Shown: positions 33,141 through 42,235, counted from the first letter of the stretch. The stretch is DNA of 64,000 bases from Alphaproteobacteria bacterium (GCA_947467345.1 CANIHD010000008.1:1-64000); one strand, 5' to 3'. Notes: generated by a model from the sequence alone, not told the origin. Numbers and translations are program-made.

Positions 33141-34583
33141 ATGTCAGCTGCCGATACGATTGCCGTCGATCCACATTCTGTCGCGCCGCCCGAACGCAGT
33201 CTTGCCATGCGCGTTGCCGGCACGGCCGTCTGCGTCATCGTGCCTTTGGCGATCGGGCTTCTGCCATTTCCCATCGAGGCGAACACGCAGCTGGCTTTGG
33301 CCATCACGTCCTTCATGATTTTGGCGTGGATGACCAACATCATGGATTACGCGGCTGCCGGTCTCGTCGGCTGCGCGCTCTATTGGGCCACTGGCGTCGT
33401 GGAACCGGAAGTCGCGTTCGAGGGCTTCGCCAACGACACCACCTGGTTCGTGCTCGGCGCCATATTGCTGGGCCTTATCGCCACCAAATCCGGCCTGCCG
33501 CAGCGCATCGGCGCACGCATCATGACCGCGGTGGGATCATCCTATTCGATGATTTTGCTCGGCCTCATCGTTACCGATTTTGCGCTCACCTTTGTCGTGC
33601 CGACCGGCGCCGGCCGCCTCGTCATCATGGCGACCATCGGTCTCGGTATCATCAAATTGTTTGACGCGCCGGCGAACTCCAATATCGCGCGCGGCATATT
33701 CCTGATCATCACCTACACGGCGGCAATCTTCGATAAAATGATCATTGCCGGCGCAGGTGCCATCACGGCGCGCGGCGCCATTCGCGATTACGGCGGCGTC
33801 GATATCAGCTGGAGCACTTGGTTCATGGCGTTTCTGCCATGCGCGCTACTCACCGTTATCGCTGCGTGGAAAATCACGCTGTGGCTGTTTCCGCCGGAAA
33901 TCAAAGGCCTCGACGAAAAGCGCATGCAGCAATTGCGTGAAGAGATGAAGGTCAACATCCCGTGGACGCCTAAAACCATCCGCGCCGCGCTCATCGTTCT
34001 GGGTGCGATCACGGTGTGGATGACCGATCAGTTCCACGACATCGACGCGTCGCTGGTCGCTTTCGGCGCCAGCATGGTAGCGCTGCTTCCGTTTGTCGGC
34101 GTGATGGATATCGAAGACATCAAGAAGACCAATCTCATGCCGTTCTTCTTTGTCGGTGCGGCGCTGAGCATGAGCGCGGTGTTGCGCGAAACCGGCGGGC
34201 TGGAGCTTCTCACCAATACGGTGTTTAGCGGGCTTGAGCCGCTTCTATCAAACGACGTGGTGGCGGTGCCGGTGCTCTATTGGGGCGCCTTCCTCTACCA
34301 CTTCTTCCTCGCCAGTGAGCTCTCGATGCTGGCAACGTCGCTTCCTATTCTTATGGGTGTGGCCAAGCAGCACATGCTGGATCCGCAATGGATCGGGCTG
34401 GTGTGGTCGTTTGCCGCCGGCGGTAAGCTCTTTGTCTATCAATCAGCCGTGCTGGTGGTGGGCTATTCCTATGGCTTCTTCCGTCACACCGACATGATCA
34501 AGCTAGGCGCCGCTCTCACGATATTCGAATTTTTCGCACTCGCCCTGACGGTCGCCTTCTGGTGGCCAATCATCGGGCTTTGA
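33141..34583 (+). CDS. SLC13/DASS family anion transporter
   Basis: A 480-residue inner-membrane protein with about 12 hydrophobic segments, of the divalent anion:sodium symporter type that imports di- and tricarboxylates. Seen: the paired hairpin regions with FANDTTWFVLGAILLGLI, VVPTGAGRLVIMATIG in the first half and PFFFVGAALSMSAVLRETGG, FLASELSMLATSLPI in the second. GGGGGAAG supports the ATG at 33141 over an in-frame one at 33114. It lies directly before the decarboxylase-like gene, consistent with uptake of its carboxylate substrate. Confidence 0.82.
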   Translation: MSAADTIAVDPHSVAPPERSLAMRVAGTAVCVIVPLAIGLLPFPIEANTQLALAITSFMILAWMTNIMDYAAAGLVGCALYWATGVVEPEVAFEGFANDTTWFVLGAILLGLIATKSGLPQRIGARIMTAVGSSYSMILLGLIVTDFALTFVVPTGAGRLVIMATIGLGIIKLFDAPANSNIARGIFLIITYTAAIFDKMIIAGAGAITARGAIRDYGGVDISWSTWFMAFLPCALLTVIAAWKITLWLFPPEIKGLDEKRMQQLREEMKVNIPWTPKTIRAALIVLGAITVWMTDQFHDIDASLVAFGASMVALLPFVGVMDIEDIKKTNLMPFFFVGAALSMSAVLRETGGLELLTNTVFSGLEPLLSNDVVAVPVLYWGAFLYHFFLASELSMLATSLPILMGVAKQHMLDPQWIGLVWSFAAGGKLFVYQSAVLVVGYSYGFFRHTDMIKLGAALTIFEFFALALTVAFWWPIIGL

Positions 34584-34613
34584 TTTTTCTCTAGAAGCAA
34601 AACAGGACATAAA

Positions 34614-35600
34614 ATGGCCAAGTTGCAGTTGAATTTCGCATGCGCGCTCTATGACCGCATGCAGCCGCTTTACACCGGCGAGGTGCAGCCCGAAGGGATC
34701 GACCTCAATTTCATTCCCATCGAATTGCCGCGCCCGATTTTCGACCGCATGTCGGGAGGTCTGGAATTCGACGTCGCCGAATATTCCAGCTCCGAATTCG
34801 TGCAGCGCTTCGCCGCTAAGGAATGCCCCTTCGTTGCCATTCCGATTTTCCCCTCGCGCTGCTTCCGCCACAGCTTCATTTCCGTGTCGCGGCGTTCCGG
34901 CATCAAGACGCCCAAGGATCTTGAGGGAAAACGCGTCGGCCTGCCGCTCTATACGATGACCGCCGCCATTTTCATTCGCGGGCTGCTGCAGCACGAATAC
35001 GGCGTCAATCTCGACAAGATCCATTGGGTGCAAGGCGCCATCAATGAAGGCGGCGCGCACGGCGCGCCCACCGTTCTGCCGCTGCTCAAACATGTTCCGA
35101 TCGAAATCAATAAAAGCGGAAAATCCCTAAGCGATTTGATCGAGCAGGGCGATGTCGACGCGACGCTTGGCACCAGCCTGCCGGAAGCCATTCGCCACAA
35201 TCCGGAGATCAAGCGACTGTTCCCGAATTTCCGCGAGCTTGAAAAGGAATATTACGGGCGCACCAATATCTATCCGATCATGCATTTGGTCGCGATTCGT
35301 AAAGACGTTTACGAGAAGCATCCGTTCGTGGCGACATCGCTGGTGAACGCCTTCACCAAGTCAAAGGAGATCGCGCTACAGAAAATGTTCAATCTGCGCG
35401 CGCTGCGCTACATGCTGCCGTGGATGACCGACGATCTCGACGAGATCTACGACGTGTTCGGCGGCGATCCGTGGCCTTACGGCGTGGAAAAGAACCGCGC
35501 CACGCTGGACGCTTTGATCACCTATCTCGTGGATCAAGCATTGGTGGCGCCCGAAAACCGTCCCACAGTCGACGATCTCTTCGTTCCGACTTACGGCTAA
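34614..35600 (+). CDS. 4,5-dihydroxyphthalate decarboxylase-like protein (Pht5 type)
   Basis: A 328-residue protein with a type-2 periplasmic-binding fold but no signal peptide, as in Pht5-type 4,5-dihydroxyphthalate decarboxylases. Family landmarks: YTGEVQPEGIDLNFI, FDVAEYSSSEFV, AIPIFPSRCFRHSFI, GKRVGLPLYTMTAAIFIRG, RTNIYPIMHLVAIRKDVYE and DPWPYGVEKNR. Many databases label such proteins ABC substrate-binding proteins; the missing signal favours a cytoplasmic enzyme. A Rieske oxygenase of the phthalate type is encoded 7 kb away. Confidence 0.78.
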   Translation: MAKLQLNFACALYDRMQPLYTGEVQPEGIDLNFIPIELPRPIFDRMSGGLEFDVAEYSSSEFVQRFAAKECPFVAIPIFPSRCFRHSFISVSRRSGIKTPKDLEGKRVGLPLYTMTAAIFIRGLLQHEYGVNLDKIHWVQGAINEGGAHGAPTVLPLLKHVPIEINKSGKSLSDLIEQGDVDATLGTSLPEAIRHNPEIKRLFPNFRELEKEYYGRTNIYPIMHLVAIRKDVYEKHPFVATSLVNAFTKSKEIALQKMFNLRALRYMLPWMTDDLDEIYDVFGGDPWPYGVEKNRATLDALITYLVDQALVAPENRPTVDDLFVPTYG

Positions 35601-35610
35601 AATTCGTCCT

Positions 35611-35710
35611 TATGGTTCGAGGCGGCCGCTCACGCGGCCTCCTCACCATGAGGATGATTTATCGCCCTCATCCTGAGGAGCGCGCAACGCGCGCGTCTCG
35701 AAGGATGAGG
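35611..35710. repeat. REP-like foldback repeat, copy C
   Basis: Intergenic copy between two convergent genes. TTCGAGGCGGCCGC, CTCACCATGAGG, CCTCATCCTGAGGAGC and CGTCTCGAAGGATGAGG occur in the same order and spacing as at 7012-7107. It can fold into a long stem and may serve as a bidirectional termination or mRNA-protection structure (inference). Confidence 0.8.
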
Positions 35711-35723
35711 GTTGTCGCCCCGC

Positions 35724-36596
35724 TCAAAAATCCGGCGTGTCGTCTTTCGGAATCGGGAATTCGCCGAGGCCGCCGCCGGTCGTCACGTCGCGGTTGTTTT
35801 CGGCGCAAGCGACTTCCTCGAACTTCGTGGTCTGCGGCTGGCGGCGGTAATGCGCCTGCGCATAGAAGGGCGCGGTGAACGCGCCCCGATCGGTGATCTT
35901 CAGAATCACGCGCAAGAATTGTCCGTTCTCGACCAGCTCGTAGCGCTCTTCGACGCGGAGCTGTTCGGTGTGCTGCGTGTTGAAACGGTCGATGCCCGTT
36001 TTGGCGTTCAGCCCAGCGGTTTCGATTACCAGCGTGTCGCCTTCATAGTGGCCAACCGAATGGCCGAACCAGCTTGGTGTCAGCTTCTCCGGCAATTTTT
36101 CATTCAGATAGACGCGGCGGACCGTATGATCGCGCTGATAGATCATGGTCACCATGTTCGGCTCCTGCAGCAATTGCAGCGGCTCGCGCATGAGGGTTAC
36201 CTGCGGCACACCAGACGGCCAGCAAATGTTCCAAGACACGTTGTTGACGTCCACCAATTCCCGCTCGCCGCGCTTCTTCAAATATTCTGCATTCCACGGC
36301 AGCAGAAGCGGATTGGCGGAATCGGCGATCCACTCGACACCTGCTCTTTCGCCGGTGACCGTATTCATCGGCGGGCCGGGACGCAGCTTGGGGTCGGTCG
36401 GCATTTCGAAGGTCGAGGGTGCTGCAATGCCATTACGCGCTTGGCGAACGAAGACACCGGAAAGATCGGGCACTTTCTGGGCGGTAGCCGCCGGCGCGTT
36501 TTGCGCGGGCGCTGCTGCCGGCCATGCCAGCGCGCCGATGGCGCAGAGGCCGGCGATGGCGGCCGGAATAAAGGTCGAGGACGAAAATCTACGCAT
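35724..36596 (-). CDS. Secreted protein of unknown function (GDTLVI family), paralogue 1
   Basis: A 290-residue protein with a signal peptide ending PAAAPAQ. Its conserved core is shared with the proteins at 38204-39016 and 39041-39883: CWPSGVPQ, QLLQEPNMVTMIYQRDH, RRVYLNE, GHSVGHYEGDTLVIETAG, a phrase ending HTEQLRVEERYEL and a C-terminal FEEVACAENN. No catalytic motif is evident to me. AGAGGAAT fits the start at 36596. It is on the opposite strand to its relatives and stands alone. Confidence 0.75.
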   Translation of the reverse strand: MRRFSSSTFIPAAIAGLCAIGALAWPAAAPAQNAPAATAQKVPDLSGVFVRQARNGIAAPSTFEMPTDPKLRPGPPMNTVTGERAGVEWIADSANPLLLPWNAEYLKKRGERELVDVNNVSWNICWPSGVPQVTLMREPLQLLQEPNMVTMIYQRDHTVRRVYLNEKLPEKLTPSWFGHSVGHYEGDTLVIETAGLNAKTGIDRFNTQHTEQLRVEERYELVENGQFLRVILKITDRGAFTAPFYAQAHYRRQPQTTKFEEVACAENNRDVTTGGGLGEFPIPKDDTPDF

Positions 36597-36764
36597 TGCA
36601 AATTCCTCTGGGCAAATTCCTCTGGCGAGCGTCCCGGTCAGGAACGTCTTCCGCTCCTATCTATTACGTTCAGGAGGCCCGCGAAAGCGGCGGAAGGGTC
36701 TTGAGCGACCCACTTTTTGGCGAGCGCGGCTGCGCTCCCGCAAGGTTCGTGATAGGAAGCAGAC

Positions 36765-37550
36765 ATGAGCATGAGAGCACTCGCACGCACGGCCGTAGCG
36801 CTTGCGGCGTCAATCCTGGTCACATTTACCGCAGCATCCGTTCGCGCGGCCGAGCCTCCGGTCCTGGTCTTCGCGGCCGCATCGCTAACCAACGTGCTGC
36901 AGGAGATTGGCCGCGATTATGAGGCCAAGCAGGGCGCGAAAATCTCGTTCTCCTTTGCCGCCTCCATGACGCTGGCGCGCCAAATCGAGGCCAGCAGCGG
37001 CCCCGATATTTTCGCCTCGGCCGACCAGGAATCGATGGATTACCTCGATACAAAAGGCCTTATCGCGCACGCCTCTCGCAAGGATTTGCTGCGCAATACT
37101 CTGGTGTTGATCGCGCCCATCGACTCAAAGCTGCAGCTTATGATCGGCCAGCGCTTCGGTCTGGCGCAGGCGCTGGGTGCCGGACGCCTCGCCATTGCCA
37201 ACCCTGGATCCGTACCAGCGGGGCGCTATGGCCGGGCGGCGCTGCAAAGACTGGGCGTTTGGGACAGCGTCGCCAACCGGCTGGCGCCCGCGGAAGATGT
37301 GCGCGCCGCGCTGGCCTATGTGGCGCGCGGCGAGGCGCCGCTTGGAATTGTCTACGGCACCGATGCGCGGGTGGAACCGAAGGTGCGCGTGGTTGGCACG
37401 TTCCCGGCGAATTCTCATGACCCCATCGTCTATCCGGTGGCGCTCACACGCGATGCCAAACCGGCGGCGGCGCGGTTTCTGCAATATTTGAGCGGGCCGG
37501 AAGCGCGCGCGGTGTTCGTGCGCGCCGGATTTATACCGGTCACGCAATAG
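36765..37550 (+). CDS. modA: Molybdate-type ABC substrate-binding protein (ModA-like), orphan
   Basis: A 261-residue periplasmic protein with a signal peptide ending ASVRA and the ModA pattern: VLVFAAASLTNVLQEIG, FSFAASMTLARQIEASSGPDIFASAD, NPGSVPAGRYGRAAL, ALAYVARGEAPLGIVYGTDA and the C-terminal FLQYLSGPEARAVF. The paired Ser positions and the Tyr of GIVYGTDA match oxyanion binding. No modB or modC is nearby, so it must pair with distant subunits or have another ligand. AGGAAG precedes the ATG. Confidence 0.88.
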   Translation: MSMRALARTAVALAASILVTFTAASVRAAEPPVLVFAAASLTNVLQEIGRDYEAKQGAKISFSFAASMTLARQIEASSGPDIFASADQESMDYLDTKGLIAHASRKDLLRNTLVLIAPIDSKLQLMIGQRFGLAQALGAGRLAIANPGSVPAGRYGRAALQRLGVWDSVANRLAPAEDVRAALAYVARGEAPLGIVYGTDARVEPKVRVVGTFPANSHDPIVYPVALTRDAKPAAARFLQYLSGPEARAVFVRAGFIPVTQ

Positions 37551-37675
37551 GCTCGTGTCCGCCTTCGCACATGCAGCAAAACATGCTGCGCCTGCGTGGC
37601 GCGATACTGTTCCGCGTCTTGCGCAACCTGTAGTATAGGCTTCGCAAGACTCACGAATTCCATAGGAGAACGTGC

Positions 37676-38077
37676 ATGAACATCAAAACCATGACGTTGG
37701 CTGGAATTGTGGTTGGCATGTTCGCGGCGCCGGCTTACGCGCACCACTCGTTCGCCATGTTCGACCACGCCAAAACCAGCAAGCTCACTGGCACGATCAA
37801 AGAATTTGAATGGATTAATCCGCATTCGTGGATTCACATGGTCATTGCTGACGCTGCTGGAAAGCAGATCACATGGTCTTTCGAGGCTGGTTCTACCGGC
37901 CAGCTGACGACGGCTGGCTGGAAACGCGAAGACATCAAACCGGGCGACAAGATCGAAATCGGCTTTCATCCGCTGAAAGACGGCTCGTTCGGCGGACAGG
38001 TGCTAACGGTGGTAACGGCCGGCGGCAAGACGCTGTGCCAAGGCAATGAGTGCCCCGGTCGCGAGGGCCGCGAGTAG
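37676..38077 (+). CDS. DUF6152-type secreted protein
   Basis: A 133-residue protein with a signal peptide ending APAYA followed directly by the hallmark HHSFAMFD, then LTGTIKEFEWINPHSWIHM and GWKREDIKPGDKIEIGFHPLKDG. I recognise this as the DUF6152 family, periplasmic, single OB-like domain, function unknown. It commonly occurs beside secreted proteins of the type encoded just downstream. A strong terminator follows its stop codon. Confidence 0.82.
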   Translation: MNIKTMTLAGIVVGMFAAPAYAHHSFAMFDHAKTSKLTGTIKEFEWINPHSWIHMVIADAAGKQITWSFEAGSTGQLTTAGWKREDIKPGDKIEIGFHPLKDGSFGGQVLTVVTAGGKTLCQGNECPGREGRE

Positions 38078-38101
38078 TCCAACACGTTTTCGAGAGTCGT
38101 G

Positions 38102-38128
38102 AAGGGCGGGCAGGTCCCGCCCTTTCGA
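38102..38128 (+). terminator. Rho-independent terminator after the DUF6152 gene
   Basis: AAGGGCGGG (38102-38110), loop CAGGT, CCCGCCCTT (38116-38124), then TCGATTTTC. Nine perfect base pairs with a short T-rich tail, 25 bases after the stop. Confidence 0.8.
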
Positions 38129-38203
38129 TTTTCTCGTGGCGCCTTGTGTATCGGTGCGTCCGCGAAATATAGTTAGGTAACGATAAATAACGGGGAGGAT
38201 TTT

Positions 38204-39016
38204 ATGGCTTCGTCTTTTGCGCTTTCGGCGCTTGTCGCGGGTGTGGTGCTCGCCGGTGTTTCAGTGGCACAGGCGGTCGAAGCCCCTGCGGAAGGTGGAC
38301 GTGGCGGCGGACGCGGCGCGCAGCAAAATCTTCCCGTAGGAACGCCCGGTGGTCCGATCTACACGCCGCCCGCGAACCAGAATATTTCCGGTGTGTGGTG
38401 GATTCAAAAATACAGCCCTAAGATTGAAATCGTCGGTGGCGGTAATTTGCCGTTCACGCCGGCCGGCCAGCAGAAATATCAGGCCAATATGGATGGCCTT
38501 AAGGCTGGCACGATCAAAGACGAAGCCCGCCGCGTGTGCGTGCCTGATGGGGTGCCGAGAATTCTCGGTAATCCGTATCCCTTCCAAGTGATTCAAACGC
38601 CGGGACAAGTCACCATCGTTTATGAACTGAACCACGTGATCCGCCCGCTGCTTCTCGACAAGCCGCTGCCGCCCGCAGAAGATTTGGAAATCTTCCCCTA
38701 TTACTCCGGCCATTCGATGGCGAGCTGGCAGGGCGATACGCTTGTCATCACCAGTGCCGGCTTCAACGAAAAGACATTCGTTGACGCAACGGGCGCTCCG
38801 CACTCGGATCAGATGCGTGTGGTCGAGCGCGTGAAGAAGATCAACGATAAGACACTTGAAGTGGTCGCGGAAATCACCGATCCGGTGATGTACACGCGCC
38901 CTTGGCAGGCCCGCTTCGTTTATGACCTGCATCCGGAAGTCAGGCTTGAAGATTATAATTGCGGCGATCCGCATCGGGACATCTATCACATCCCGGGCGT
39001 GCGCCGGCCGCAGTAA
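38204..39016 (+). CDS. Secreted protein of unknown function (GDTLVI family), paralogue 2
   Basis: A 270-residue protein with a signal-like N-terminus (ends SVAQAVEA) and a glycine-rich linker, then the shared core: CVPDGVPRIL, QVIQTPGQVTIVYELNH, GHSMASWQGDTLVITSAG, HSDQMRVVERVKKI and a final EDYNCGDPHRDI. It is the most diverged of the three. GGGGAGG supports the ATG. Only 24 bases separate it from paralogue 3. Confidence 0.75.
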   Translation: MASSFALSALVAGVVLAGVSVAQAVEAPAEGGRGGGRGAQQNLPVGTPGGPIYTPPANQNISGVWWIQKYSPKIEIVGGGNLPFTPAGQQKYQANMDGLKAGTIKDEARRVCVPDGVPRILGNPYPFQVIQTPGQVTIVYELNHVIRPLLLDKPLPPAEDLEIFPYYSGHSMASWQGDTLVITSAGFNEKTFVDATGAPHSDQMRVVERVKKINDKTLEVVAEITDPVMYTRPWQARFVYDLHPEVRLEDYNCGDPHRDIYHIPGVRRPQ

Positions 39017-39040
39017 GACGACAGCCTAACCGGAGGAGCA

Positions 39041-39883
39041 ATGTTGGCGATGCGGTTCACGCGGCTTAAATTGACCGGCATAGCCGGCGGAATTGCTCTC
39101 GCGCTTGCGTCGGCGACGTCTTATGCCGCCCCGCAAGACGAACAATCCGCTGTTGTCGATTTCTCCGGCTATTGGCAGCGCAACGATCAACCGTTCATGC
39201 AGTTCTTGCCGCCGCCGAACGGGCAGGGCCCGTTGCGCGAACATCCGGTGCAGAAGCGCTCGGCCGGCGACAACAAGCCCTTCATCGGCGATTGGAAAGA
39301 TCCGCTTCTGCAACCAGGGGCGGCGCAAGTCATTAAAGACAAAGCCTATCGCCAGATCGTCGATAGGGAAGAGATTCTTCCGGCACATTCTTTGTGCTGG
39401 CCCGCCGGCGTCCCCGGCGCGCTGCGGTTGCGCGAACCGATGCAGTTCCTGCAAGAACTGAATCTGATCACCATCATCTATCAACGCGATCACACGACAC
39501 GCCGCATACTTCTCAATCAGCGCGAGCACACCAAGAATCTCAAGCCGAGCTGGTACGGCGAATCGATCGGCTATTACGACGGTGATACGCTGGTGGTCGA
39601 TACGATCGGCGTTGATGATCGCTCCACCGTCGATTGGTACGGCACGCCGCACACCACCGAGATCCATGTCATCGAACGCTATCGCATGGTCGACAACGGT
39701 CAGCGTTTGCAGGTGACGTTCACCGTTGACGATCCCAAGACCTTCACCAAACCCTGGACTGCAATCGTCAATTATCGCCGCATGGCGCAGCAATTCGACG
39801 AAATCGTTTGCGCCGAGAACAATAAAAACGCATCGACGGGACAGGATTATCCGGTTCCCACGGCCGCCAAGGCCGATTTCTAA
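39041..39883 (+). CDS. Secreted protein of unknown function (GDTLVI family), paralogue 3
   Basis: A 280-residue protein with a signal peptide ending ATSYA. Core motifs: CWPAGVPG, QFLQELNLITIIYQRDH, RRILLNQ, GESIGYYDGDTLVVDTIG, HTTEIHVIERYRMVDNG, FDEIVCAENN. Residue for residue it is closer to paralogue 1 (opposite strand, 35.7 kb) than to its immediate neighbour. GGAGGAG precedes the ATG. Probably co-transcribed with paralogue 2. Confidence 0.75.
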   Translation: MLAMRFTRLKLTGIAGGIALALASATSYAAPQDEQSAVVDFSGYWQRNDQPFMQFLPPPNGQGPLREHPVQKRSAGDNKPFIGDWKDPLLQPGAAQVIKDKAYRQIVDREEILPAHSLCWPAGVPGALRLREPMQFLQELNLITIIYQRDHTTRRILLNQREHTKNLKPSWYGESIGYYDGDTLVVDTIGVDDRSTVDWYGTPHTTEIHVIERYRMVDNGQRLQVTFTVDDPKTFTKPWTAIVNYRRMAQQFDEIVCAENNKNASTGQDYPVPTAAKADF

Positions 39884-39934
39884 TTCGTGCGGATCATGCT
39901 CTAAGCAGACTGTCCGCCATGCGACGATAGTCTG

Positions 39935-41416
39935 ATGCCGACTCCCGCAAATGCCGATCCGTCGGCAGCCCGAATAGATGCTCATCCGCGCGTGATTGCT
40001 CTCATTCTGGCGATCGTGATCTTCATGGAGCATGTGGATTCGTCGGCGCTGGGCACGGCACTGCCGGCGATGGCGCGCGATTTCGGCGTGGCGCCCTTGC
40101 GCCTCAGCGTGGTGCTGACGGCCTATCTTCTCAGCCTTGCCATCTTCATTCCGGTCAGCGGCATCATCGCCGACCGGTTGGGTTCGCGCACAGTCTTCCG
40201 CTTCGCAATTGTGCTGTTCACCACCGGCTCGATCATGTGCTCCCTCGCCACGGATTTGTGGGTGCTGGTTCTCGCGCGCATTATTCAGGGCATGGGCGGC
40301 GCCATGATGGTGCCGGTCGGACGTCTGGTGCTGATGCGTTCGGTAACGAAATCCGAATTCGTCGCCATGATGGGCTGGGTTCTGGTGCCCGCGATGATCG
40401 GGCCTGTTGTCGGTCCGTTGATCGGCGGCTTCCTCGTCGATTTCTACAATTGGCGTTGGATCTTTTACGTCAACGTTCCCCTCGGGCTACTGGGCATCGT
40501 TCTGTCCACGCTGTTCGTGCCGCAGATAAAATCCGAAACCAAACGCAAATTCGACATCCTGGGTTCGGTTCTGTCGGGGCTTTGCTTGGCTTCGCTTCTG
40601 TTCGTGCTCGACAGCGTGCGCGGCGCGAACGTGCCCTTTATTTTGGTCGCGCTCGCTTCGCTGCTCTGCATCGGCACCGGCTGGGCCTATTGGCGCCACG
40701 CCATGAAACATCCCTGGCCGGTGCTGGATCTGCGCCTGCTGGAAATTCGTTCCATGTATGTTGCGTGCACGGCCGGGCTGTTGTTTCGCATGTCGTTCGG
40801 CGCCTTTCCCTTTCTGTTGCCGCTGATGTTGCAACTTGGATTCGGCGTCAGCGCGCTTGAGAGCGGCGCCACGACATTCGTTGCGGCGCTCGGCTCGATG
40901 CTTGTGAAGGCCGCCGCCAAGCCGGTGCTGCAGCGTGTGGGCTATCGCAATCTGCTGATCTGGAACGGGCTCTTGGTCGTGGCCTATATAGTGACGACCG
41001 CGTTCATTCGTCCCGAATGGCCGATTGTTTTGATCTACGCGATTTTGCTTGTCGGCGGCTCCGCGCGGGCGTTGCAATTCACCGCCTTCGGCACGCTTTG
41101 CTATTCCGACATTCCGCCGGAAAAAAGCGCCGCGGCGATCGGACTGCACAGCACGATGCAACAATTCTCAGTGACGCTCGGTGTCGCGACCACGGCGATG
41201 GTGCTTGGCGTTATCACCGCCATTGCCGGCCATGATGCGCCCCAGCTTTCTGATTTCACCACCGCGTTCTTGGTTGTGGCCGCCATCTCGCTGCTCGCGG
41301 TGCCGCTAACGCTCAGCCTCGACGAGAATGCCGGAGCCGAATTTAGCGGACGTAAAATCGCGCCGCGGCAAACCGGCGATGACGAAGCGCAAGCCGAAGC
41401 GGAAGCCGCGCGTTAA
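39935..41416 (+). CDS. MFS transporter, DHA2 (EmrB/QacA) family
   Basis: A 493-residue exporter with about 14 transmembrane segments. The first helix carries MEHVDSSALGTALPAMARDFG and the loop after helix 2 has ADRLGSRTVF (motif A); motif C-like GPVVGPLIGGFLVD occurs in helix 5. This drug:proton antiporter group exports amphipathic compounds. No membrane-fusion partner gene is adjacent. The ribosome site is weak. It converges with the IclR regulator. Confidence 0.88.
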   Translation: MPTPANADPSAARIDAHPRVIALILAIVIFMEHVDSSALGTALPAMARDFGVAPLRLSVVLTAYLLSLAIFIPVSGIIADRLGSRTVFRFAIVLFTTGSIMCSLATDLWVLVLARIIQGMGGAMMVPVGRLVLMRSVTKSEFVAMMGWVLVPAMIGPVVGPLIGGFLVDFYNWRWIFYVNVPLGLLGIVLSTLFVPQIKSETKRKFDILGSVLSGLCLASLLFVLDSVRGANVPFILVALASLLCIGTGWAYWRHAMKHPWPVLDLRLLEIRSMYVACTAGLLFRMSFGAFPFLLPLMLQLGFGVSALESGATTFVAALGSMLVKAAAKPVLQRVGYRNLLIWNGLLVVAYIVTTAFIRPEWPIVLIYAILLVGGSARALQFTAFGTLCYSDIPPEKSAAAIGLHSTMQQFSVTLGVATTAMVLGVITAIAGHDAPQLSDFTTAFLVVAAISLLAVPLTLSLDENAGAEFSGRKIAPRQTGDDEAQAEAEAAR

Positions 41417-41428
41417 AATTCAAATATT

Positions 41429-42235
41429 CTAGCCGACCAGAAGCGGACGCATCTTGACCGCTGTGTCCTTCAGAACCGGAAGGAAATGTTCCAGCATTTC
41501 TTTCTTGCTGGTGCGGCTGGCCTGCGTCGATACGTTGAGCGCCGCGATAACCCGACCTGGCGCGTTCTGCACCGGCACGCAAATGGAGCGCAGTTCCGGC
41601 TCCAATTCCTGGTCCACCAGAGAATAGCCTTGGCGCCGCACCTTTTCGAAGATCGCGCGCAATTCATTATTGTCCACCACGGTCGTGCGCGTGAATTTTT
41701 CGAGCCGTGCGACGCGGAAATAGGCCTGCAATTCATTGTTGGTCAAAACGGCGAGAAGCACGCGGCCCATCGATGTACAATGCGCTGGCAGATGTGAGCC
41801 GACATCGCGATGAAGCGATCCCATACGCTTGCGCGTGGAACGCGCGATATAAATGACTTCGTCGCCATGAAGGATCGACAGTGAGCAGGACTCGCCCAGA
41901 TTTTCGCTGACGCGTTCCAAGAAACTCTGCGCCACGCGAGGCAGCGGGCTCGACGACAAATAAGCCTGCGCCAGTGTCAGTACTTGAGGCGACAACGAGA
42001 AGAAGCGCCCGCTATTCTCGACATAGCCGAGCTTCGCCAATGTCAGAAGGCAGCGCCTGACAGTGGCGCGCGGCAGATGAACAATTTTGGCAACATCTGA
42101 AAGCGTTAACCGGTCGCGCTGTTCGCGGAAAGCGGTCATCACGGACAATCCGCGCGCCAAGGCCGTTACGTAGGACCTGTCAGCGCTGTTAGTTTTCGAA
42201 CTCTCCGACTCTGCTTCCACTTTTTCCACCAACAT
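41429..42235 (-). CDS. IclR family transcriptional regulator (PcaR/PobR-like)
   Basis: A 268-residue regulator: SYVTALARGLSVMTAF, LSDVAKIVHLPRATVRRCLLTL (winged helix) and the effector domain with GSLHRDVGSHLPAHCTSMGRVL and YSLVDQELEPELRSICVPV. These phrases are characteristic of the Pca/Pob subgroup, which responds to aromatic acids. GAGGAGC precedes the ATG. It diverges from the Rieske oxygenase gene, its likely target. Confidence 0.9.
   Translation of the reverse strand: MLVEKVEAESESSKTNSADRSYVTALARGLSVMTAFREQRDRLTLSDVAKIVHLPRATVRRCLLTLAKLGYVENSGRFFSLSPQVLTLAQAYLSSSPLPRVAQSFLERVSENLGESCSLSILHGDEVIYIARSTRKRMGSLHRDVGSHLPAHCTSMGRVLLAVLTNNELQAYFRVARLEKFTRTTVVDNNELRAIFEKVRRQGYSLVDQELEPELRSICVPVQNAPGRVIAALNVSTQASRTSKKEMLEHFLPVLKDTAVKMRPLLVG

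Noticed and set aside
37560-37620. Inverted repeat GCAGCA-AAACA-TGCTGC after modA considered as a terminator
   Set aside because: No T-run follows and the stem is only six base pairs.
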